Shown here piece after piece: positions 59,268 through 64,000 of a stretch of 64,000 nt of DNA. Location: positions 62,001 to 126,000 of the forward strand of contig NZ_MKZO01000010.1 in assembly GCF_001941965.1 (NCBI RefSeq). The letters run 5' to 3'. The notes under the pieces were generated by a model. It saw nothing but the letters and a program-made list of their open reading frames with translations, was not told the DNA's origin and did not search any database. This DNA is from Pseudomonas putida. GTDB taxonomy: Bacteria; Pseudomonadota; Gammaproteobacteria; Pseudomonadales; Pseudomonadaceae. Position numbers and translations under genes: made by a program. Every line of letters starts with the position of its first letter. Positions within the stretch are counted from its first letter, which is position 1.

Positions 59268-60515
59268 TTACAGCGCGTGCTTGGTTTCAAAAGGGATGAT
59301 ATTCCCGAAATAGGGGGTAGTGACGAACGCTGCCCACGAGTTCATCAGCCGCCTACGCTTGATGAGCAAATCCGAGCGCGAATACGCCCCCTCGGTCTGG
59401 TCCCGCTCGTCATGCGCCAGCGCCAGCTCACAAACCTCGCGCGGATGATGCGTTTCCTCGCCAGCCCAATCGCGGAAGGAACTGCGGAAGCCATGACGGG
59501 TGATGTCGCCATGCCCCATGTCGTGCAGCAGATTTCGAATGGCATTGGTATGCATCACCCCGCTCTTCCCTCGCCCTGGGAAGAGAAAGTTACTTTCCTC
59601 GACACGCGGCAACGCCCGCAACATCTCAACGACTTGAGGCGCCAATGGAATGGTGAAGGCTTTTCTCATCTTCATTCGCTCGGCCGGCAGCGCCCATACG
59701 CCAGCCTCCAGGTCGAACTCCGACCACCTGGCACCTTGCACCATCTGAGCCCGAGCAGCGGTGAAGATAAGCAAGCGAGCTGCAACAGCGGCACGGAATT
59801 CACTTTCAGCCAGTTGCTGCATGAGCGCAGGCACTTCCTTCCAGCTCATCGCGGCGAAGTGCTCTCGTATCCGTGCCTTCTTTTTATCGGCATTGTTCAG
59901 CAGCTTATCCAGATGGCCCCGCCAGCGAGCCGGGTTTTCGCCATCGCGCAGATTGCGTGCCTTGGCAGCATCCAGAACCAGCTGGATCTGCCCACGCACC
60001 TCATCTGCCGTTCGCGTTTTGGTGGCCCAGATAGGCTGGAGAACCTTGAGCACCAGGTCGGTATCGATCTCTCCGACAGGCACCGCACCAATCACTTCGA
60101 AGGCATACAGCTCCAGCTTCCTCAGCCAGCCCTTTCGCCATTTCTCAGACCATCCAGGGCCATGAGTCTCGGCATACTCCTTTGCCATCTGCTCGAAGAG
60201 CACGCGCTTCGCATCATCGGCGCGGCGCTGGGTAATTAGGCGATCCTGCTCATCATCTCGGGCAGTCCTGGGACAGATACCATTGGCCCGGAGCTTACGC
60301 GCATCAGCATGCTTGATTCGGGCATCCGACAACGAGACTTCTGGATAACCTCCCAGCCCCATTTCGGTCGTTTTCTTGTTGAGCTTGTATTTGTAGATCC
60401 AGCTCGTACCTCCAGTTTCTCCAACCTTGAAGTACAGGCCGTTCCCATCATTCGCCATATCCTTCACGCCAGCCTTGGCAAGTTGCTCCACCCTTTTGAC
60501 CGTCAGCTTCCCCAT
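59268..60515 (-). CDS. int: P4-type tyrosine integrase
   Basis: The 415-residue recombinase has a DUF4102 N-terminal arm-binding domain (VKRVEQLAKAGVKDMANDGN, MGLGGYPEVSLSDARI). A core-binding domain and a catalytic domain follow, with the first Arg in FTAARAQMVQGARW, the H-x-x-R box ITRHGFRSSFRDWAGEE, and Tyr in AYSRSD. The start MGKLTVKRVEQL at 60515 is preferred over an upstream in-frame start. It is transcribed inward from attR, the usual layout, and is presumably responsible for the 27-bp att duplication. Confidence 0.94.
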   Translation of the reverse strand: MGKLTVKRVEQLAKAGVKDMANDGNGLYFKVGETGGTSWIYKYKLNKKTTEMGLGGYPEVSLSDARIKHADARKLRANGICPRTARDDEQDRLITQRRADDAKRVLFEQMAKEYAETHGPGWSEKWRKGWLRKLELYAFEVIGAVPVGEIDTDLVLKVLQPIWATKTRTADEVRGQIQLVLDAAKARNLRDGENPARWRGHLDKLLNNADKKKARIREHFAAMSWKEVPALMQQLAESEFRAAVAARLLIFTAARAQMVQGARWSEFDLEAGVWALPAERMKMRKAFTIPLAPQVVEMLRALPRVEESNFLFPGRGKSGVMHTNAIRNLLHDMGHGDITRHGFRSSFRDWAGEETHHPREVCELALAHDERDQTEGAYSRSDLLIKRRRLMNSWAAFVTTPYFGNIIPFETKHAL

Positions 60516-60555
60516 GAGCCCTCCACTACACCCATCCTCCCAGCCCACACCCCAG

Positions 60556-60567
60556 CCCATACTTTGG
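60556..60567. repeat. Candidate integrase arm site, right end
   Basis: CCCATACTTTGG, identical to 43463-43474 and preceded by the same AG, 120 bases inside attR and upstream of the integrase start. Confidence 0.45.
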
Positions 60568-60687
60568 AGGCTGGCTTTCCTTGGTGGCATCTGGCCTTTA
60601 GTGGACGAACATACACGGAAAACCCAGTAAAACCCAATGGTTACCGGGACCTCTTATAAAATCAGTGGAGTTCTCTGGACAACCTAT

Positions 60688-60714
60688 AAGCCGGCCACAA
60701 GCCGGCTTTTTAAT
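60688..60714. repeat. attR of the integrated island (27-bp core)
   Basis: Identical to 43387-43413; one base outside on each side differs. On this side the terminator-shaped repeat is orphaned: no structured RNA stands upstream of it. Confidence 0.88.
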
Positions 60715-60754
60715 GCCCTCCAGCTTTGTCAGCCCCCTGTCCTTCAGCCGCCGG

Positions 60755-61042
60755 TCATGCGATCGCGAGCTTGCCTACTCTCTGCAAATCCACATGCTGG
60801 CGCGCAACCCACAGGTCATACGCGTCCTGCAGGGCCAACCAGCTTTCCGGCGAACGACCGAGCGCTACCGACAGCCTCAGCGCCATTTCAGGGGTAACAC
60901 GGCTGGTGCCCTTCAAGACGCGGCTCAGGGTCGAGGGCGCGACGCCCAGCTTCTCCGCCAGCTCACGACCGCTGATACCGTTCGGCTCCAGATAGATATC
61001 GGTGATGAATTCACCTGGATGGGGAGGGTTATGCATGTTCAT
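60755..61042 (-). CDS. higA: HigA family antitoxin
   Basis: The 95-residue antitoxin has an XRE helix-turn-helix (about 22-75: GISGRELAEKLGVAPSTLSR, VLKGTSRVTPEMALRLSVAL) preceded by the HigA hallmark HPGEFI. It binds and neutralises the adjacent HigB and represses the operon. It follows higB with a TGATG overlap, the toxin-first order of hig modules. It is just outside attR, so probably chromosomal. Confidence 0.92.
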   Translation of the reverse strand: MNMHNPPHPGEFITDIYLEPNGISGRELAEKLGVAPSTLSRVLKGTSRVTPEMALRLSVALGRSPESWLALQDAYDLWVARQHVDLQRVGKLAIA

Positions 61043-61317
61043 CAGTAGTAGTCCTCATAGTCCAGAACATAAGCGTTTCCGTCACGAAACTCGAACGTCA
61101 GCCGCCAGTTGCCGTTCACCATGATCGACCAGCGCCCTCGCATTCCCCTTTGGGAATGCAGGCGAAAGCCTGGAATATCCATATCGTCTATCGCCCTCGC
61201 AGTATCAAGGGCAGCCAATTGCAACCTCAAGCGCCTGGCATGAGCAGGCTGGACGCCAGCGGTGCTTCCCGTCTCGTAGAGCTTGCGCAGCCCTTTGTGC
61301 TGAAATGATTTGATCAT
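61042..61317 (-). CDS. higB: HigB family mRNA-interferase toxin (RelE superfamily)
   Basis: The 91-residue toxin begins MIKSFQHKGLRKLYETGSTA and contains HARRLRLQLAALDTARAIDD, GFRLHSQRGMRGRWSIMVNG and NWRLTFEFRDG, the HigB/Plasmid-killer pattern with conserved Arg and the C-terminal YxxDYEDYY. It cleaves translated mRNA. The start at 61317 sits inside a TTGCGCAA operator half. Confidence 0.92.
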   Translation of the reverse strand: MIKSFQHKGLRKLYETGSTAGVQPAHARRLRLQLAALDTARAIDDMDIPGFRLHSQRGMRGRWSIMVNGNWRLTFEFRDGNAYVLDYEDYY

Positions 61318-61343
61318 TGCGCAAACGTAGCATGTTGCGCAAC
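61317..61343. promoter_or_regulatory. HigBA operator, two palindromes
   Basis: TTGCGCAA occurs at 61317-61324, overlapping the higB start codon, and again within the 10-base palindrome GTTGCGCAAC at 61334-61343. The two centres are 18 bases apart, nearly two helical turns. Binding by HigA is inference. Confidence 0.65.
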
Positions 61344-61419
61344 ACGCAACAATAAATGACATATCTGGTAATCCAATGCAAGCGGACCATGCGTCCAAGG
61401 CCTCTGGAGTCCAGACCTC

Positions 61420-61893
61420 TCATGCCACCACCCGCCTCACCCCCGTCAGCGCCAGGAACGAATTCAACTGGCCATGCGGCGCCCGGTACACCCCCAGCGC
61501 ATTCAGGTATTTCACGCTGATCGCCGCCAATTCCCAGGCCATTGGCTCGTCATCGATGACGAAGGCCTGTTCCGAGACGAACAGGTCCAGCCCGGTGAGA
61601 TCCCCCAGGGCCTTGAGCGGTGCGGATTTTTCCCGGTGCCCCGGCAGCAGCGTTTCGTTGCTCCAGGCCCAGCGCCAGGTATTGGCATTGCCGGCATGGC
61701 TGCCGATGAAGATCACGTCCGCTTCGCACACCTTGCGGTCGTCGGCGTCGTACATTTCCAGAAGCCCGATCGTCTGGTCGAACGACCATCGGGTGTAACT
61801 GCCGAATCGATGTTCGGCTTGAAGCAGACTTTGTTTTTCCTTCAGTTCATCCACTGCGGACCGCAGGAAGCAGTCGAAGTTGTCGTTAGTCAT
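61420..61893 (-). CDS. DUF6882-type protein
   Basis: The 157-residue soluble protein contains SYTRWSFDQTIGLLEMYDADD, ADVIFIGSHAGNANTWRWAW and VYRAPHGQLNSFLALTGVR, the pattern of DUF6882 proteins, which often accompany polymorphic-toxin or antitoxin loci. Function is unknown. It is a single gene between higBA and the TetR remnant; a short AT-rich gap with the probable promoter precedes it. Confidence 0.7.
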   Translation of the reverse strand: MTNDNFDCFLRSAVDELKEKQSLLQAEHRFGSYTRWSFDQTIGLLEMYDADDRKVCEADVIFIGSHAGNANTWRWAWSNETLLPGHREKSAPLKALGDLTGLDLFVSEQAFVIDDEPMAWELAAISVKYLNALGVYRAPHGQLNSFLALTGVRRVVA

Positions 61894-62030
61894 GAGAAGT
61901 CCTGAACGCTACGGTTGGCGTGGCCAGAACGATCAAGACTAGACGCAAATGGCTGGCCGCTGGTCGGACAATTTCTGCGTCATGACCACTTACGTCATCG
62001 CTATATAGTTTTATATATTTCGACTTCAGG

Positions 62031-62238
62031 TTTCGCCGCGTACGCCGTGCGCCGGACCATCCTCGACGCCGCCAGCCAGGCCTTCGCCGAAAAGGGCTAC
62101 GCCGCAATCAAGATCGCCACCATCGCCGGGATGGCCGGACTGCCCAGATCCAACGTGCACTACTACTTCAAGTCCAAGGAGAACAATGCCGCGCACCTGA
62201 TGCTGCGCGGCCTGATGCCCTCAGTCCCGTGCGGATGA
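62031..62238 (+). pseudogene. TetR/AcrR regulator remnant, HTH part only
   Basis: The frame reads RRTILDAASQAFAEKGYAAI, then KIATIAGMAGLPRSNVHYYF and KSKE, a clear TetR DNA-binding domain. It then runs into AAHLMLRGLMPSVPCG and stops inside the convergent gene. The ligand-binding domain is absent and there is no convincing start codon near the domain. It is a truncated regulator. Confidence 0.75.
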
Positions 62239-63084
62239 TGGCAGCAGTTCCAGCACGCGGTCGCGACCGCCTTCGGCCACCAGGTAGGTGCCACGGTCGG
62301 TCGGCACGATGGACTGCGGTGCCTTGAGGAACGACAGCACGGTACTCTGCCGGCCCTGTGGATCCACCAGCAACAGGCGGGCACGGTGGGTCGAGTCTTC
62401 ACTTATCCACAGGCCGCGGTGGTCGCACATCAGGTAGGTCGGCTGGTTGAGGCCGCTGAGAATCACCGGATCGCTGTGGTCTTCGGTCAACTGGCGGACC
62501 ACGCCGGCTTCCTTTTCGCTGTAGAGCAGACGACCGTCGCTGCAGCGGGTGATCGACTCGGTTTCCGTCAGCCCATCACGCAGCACGGTCAGCGAAGCGT
62601 CGCTCCAGCGGTAGCGCATCAGCCGGCCATCGCCCTTGCGGTCCTCGATGGCATACAGATCCTCGCCATCGTTCCACAGGCCCTGGACGTTGATGCCGGT
62701 GAACAACGGCGTGACCTGGCCATCCTTGAGCAGGCTGACCGGGGCCTCGCCCTCCTCCTGGCTGAACACCCAGCCGCCTTGCGCGGCGGTCATGCCATCA
62801 GGCTTGGACAGGTGGCCGACCAGGGTTTCCCGCTGGCCGTCAGGCTGGATCCGCACGATGCTGCCGCTGCTGCCGCGCAGCTCCTGGCTGACCATCAGCG
62901 AGCCATCGGGCAAGGGCGCCAGGGACGCCGCCTTGGGCACGGCGCGGTAGGCCACCTGGTAGCTCCAGTCGCCGGCCGCCTGCACCGGATAAAAGCTCTG
63001 CCAAGCAAAGAAGCCCAGCGCAGCGAGGATCAATGCGGCCAAGGCCAGCAGGAGCTGACGCACTAACGAGAAGCTTCGAGTCAT
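62221..63084 (-). CDS. Periplasmic/anchored beta-propeller protein (SMP-30/NHL-like)
   Basis: The 287-residue product has an N-terminal membrane anchor or signal (about 8-28). A six-bladed propeller-like run of short repeats follows: APLPDGSLMVSQE, SIVRIQPDGQ, KPDGMTAAQGGWVFSQ, YAIEDRKGDGRLMRY, CDHRGLWISED, VPTDRGTYLVAEGG. Such folds bind ligands or act as lactonases; no catalytic metal site can be assigned. It starts three bases after the mntP stop and could be co-transcribed with mntP. Confidence 0.8.
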   Translation of the reverse strand: MTRSFSLVRQLLLALAALILAALGFFAWQSFYPVQAAGDWSYQVAYRAVPKAASLAPLPDGSLMVSQELRGSSGSIVRIQPDGQRETLVGHLSKPDGMTAAQGGWVFSQEEGEAPVSLLKDGQVTPLFTGINVQGLWNDGEDLYAIEDRKGDGRLMRYRWSDASLTVLRDGLTETESITRCSDGRLLYSEKEAGVVRQLTEDHSDPVILSGLNQPTYLMCDHRGLWISEDSTHRARLLLVDPQGRQSTVLSFLKAPQSIVPTDRGTYLVAEGGRDRVLELLPSSARD

Positions 63085-63087
63085 GGA

Positions 63088-63654
63088 TCAAACCGCCGTC
63101 AGGTGTTCATAGAGAATGGTCGCGCCCACCAGCATCAGCACCACGCCACCGACGATCTCGGCACGCTTGCCGACCACGGCGCCAAGCACACGACCGAGCA
63201 TCACGCCAAGGGTGACCATCACGCAGGTGGCCATGCCGATGGCCGCTGCCGCAACCAGGATATTCACGTTGACGAAGGCCAGGCCCACGCCCACCGCCAT
63301 GGCATCGATGCTGGTGGCGAACGCGGTCACGGCGAGGATGAAGAAGGAGTGCTGGGTGGCTTTTTCTTCGGTTTCGTCTTCGTGCTTCAGACCGTTGTAA
63401 ATCATATGCAGGCCAAGTGCCAGCAATAGACCGAAGGCGATCCAGTGGTCCCAGTTTTCCACGTACTGCACCGCGACCTGGCCGATGCCCCAGCCGACGA
63501 TGGGGGTCATGGCTTCGATCACGCCGAAGATCAGGCCGGTGCGCAGGGCTTCGCTGAAACGCGGTTTATGCAGGCTCGAACCTTTGCCGATAGCGGCTGC
63601 GAAGGCATCGGTGGACATCGCCATGGCGAGGAAGAAAAGGGAAATCGGGTTCAC
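63088..63654 (-). CDS. mntP: Manganese efflux pump MntP
   Basis: The 188-residue membrane protein has six hydrophobic segments and the two MntP repeats, each with an Asp-containing motif: [15 protein letters not shown] and [14 protein letters not shown]. It exports Mn2+ from the cytoplasm. A yybP-ykoY riboswitch-like leader lies directly upstream, as in other proteobacterial mntP genes, giving manganese-induced expression. Confidence 0.95.
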   Translation of the reverse strand: MNPISLFFLAMAMSTDAFAAAIGKGSSLHKPRFSEALRTGLIFGVIEAMTPIVGWGIGQVAVQYVENWDHWIAFGLLLALGLHMIYNGLKHEDETEEKATQHSFFILAVTAFATSIDAMAVGVGLAFVNVNILVAAAAIGMATCVMVTLGVMLGRVLGAVVGKRAEIVGGVVLMLVGATILYEHLTAV

Positions 63655-63659
63655 GGTTT

Positions 63660-63830
63660 CTATCCAGTCGGGCTATGAGTCAACGACGCAACCACACGCC
63701 CGACTTCAGGCATGGATGCATCGTTGGTCTCGCCAACCAGAAGGTGTTCACGCCACGGCTGCTGCCGAGAATGTTGACGCGAACGCGCCTGACCGAGGGT
63801 CAGGAGCAGGCTACTCCCCAACAAGGGCGG
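63660..63830 (-). promoter_or_regulatory. yybP-ykoY manganese riboswitch
   Basis: On the minus strand the leader contains TTGGGGAGTAGCC (around 63811-63823) at its 5' part, GTCAACATTCTCGGC (around 63763-63777) in the middle, and GGCGAGACCAACGA (63721-63734). These are hallmarks of the yybP-ykoY class, which binds Mn2+. It precedes mntP with no gene between. Boundaries are approximate. Confidence 0.85.
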
Positions 63831-63913
63831 CCAATATAGTGGCCCGGATGTGAAAAAAACATCAACCTGAATCTGCTTTTCCCTTCCCGGACTTCATGCG
63901 GCGAAGTCGAGTA

Positions 63914-64000
63914 TCAGATCGTCAAGGCGCGGTTACCCAGTTTCGCCCTGGCGTAGAAAATGATTGCCACCGTCGGAATCAGTGCCGAATAGCCAGGCTT
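63914..64000 (-). CDS. C-terminal end of an unidentified protein, partial
   Basis: The minus-strand frame entering from the window edge reads KPGYSALIPTVAIIFYARAK then LGNRALTI and stops. The last 28 residues are moderately hydrophobic with a basic end, as in the last membrane helix of a transporter, but the family cannot be named. It lies upstream of the mntP leader on the same strand. Confidence 0.5.
   Translation of the reverse strand, partial: KPGYSALIPTVAIIFYARAKLGNRALTI

Larger units (their letters stand above)
43387..60714. mobile_element. Integrated genomic island, about 17.3 kb
   Basis: The segment is bounded by the 27-bp direct repeats. It encodes a P4-type tyrosine integrase and an AlpA-like protein at the right end, and an XRE regulator at the left end. 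The cargo is arsenic resistance, NhaA, two-component genes, unknowns, and several broken genes. Base composition is visibly less GC-rich than the flanks, especially at 43990-45100 and 58300-59250. No conjugation, capsid or replication genes are seen, so it would need a helper for transfer or be a degraded element. Confidence 0.85.

Noticed and set aside
43387..60714. Complete prophage
   Set aside because: No capsid, portal, terminase, tail or lysis genes; only integrase and AlpA-like functions are seen.

Overview
The window is a piece of a Pseudomonas chromosome. Gene order matches the phoH-ybeY-corC-lnt / leuS-lptE-holA / lipA-lipB / rodA-mrdA / proA / eut / ppa block as I remember it from P. 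aeruginosa. GC is high, and six intergenic REP pairs carry the core CTGTGGGAGC..GCCAGCGAT typical of the P. fluorescens/putida lineage. The species is not resolvable by eye.

Region 1 (1-10788, mostly +): end of phoH, then ybeY, corC, lnt; two minus-strand genes (ElyC/YdcF-like and an unknown); leuS, lptE, holA; an overlooked 54-residue arfA with a hairpin inside its reading frame; a lipoprotein lytic transglycosylase.

Region 2 (10944-22204, minus): lipA-lipB-ybeD (lipoylation), dacA-rlpA-mltB-rodA-mrdA (rod-shape wall synthesis), rlmH-rsfS-nadD-proA. Tight spacing and stop/start overlaps suggest long transcripts.

Region 3 (22513-31651): mpg, a DedA-PAP2 fusion, a Lon-N-domain protein, cidA/cidB, a MaoC hydratase, a MORN-repeat/C13-protease lipoprotein, an NAD(P)-binding protein, then yceK-like, ubiX and mpl.

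Region 4 (31718-39300): ethanolamine catabolism. A sigma-54 activator (EatR-like) faces aldehyde dehydrogenase, ethanolamine permease and eutBC; two -24/-12 promoters and a palindromic activator site are visible. A GNAT protein, DedA, an MtfA-like peptidase, ppa and an S24-like regulator follow.

Region 5 (43387-60714): an integrated island bounded by a 27-bp direct repeat. The repeat is the complete intrinsic terminator of a probable structured small RNA at 43244-43410. Next to the right end are a P4-type integrase and an AlpA-like factor. Cargo: NhaA (plus a fragment of another NhaA), a protein with nine near-identical 24-residue repeats, an amber-interrupted recombinase, arsR-arsB-arsC-arsH, a GAF-PAS-HisKA_2 kinase with three receiver-only regulators, an iron-permease-like protein, a deleted antiporter, and an HhH/DUF2188/acidic-peptide cassette.

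Region 6 (60755-64000): higBA, a DUF6882-type protein, a TetR remnant, a beta-propeller protein, mntP with a yybP-ykoY manganese riboswitch, and the 3' end of one more gene.

The most novel items are the repeat protein (46909-48312), the ncRNA-terminator attachment site, and the island signalling cassette.
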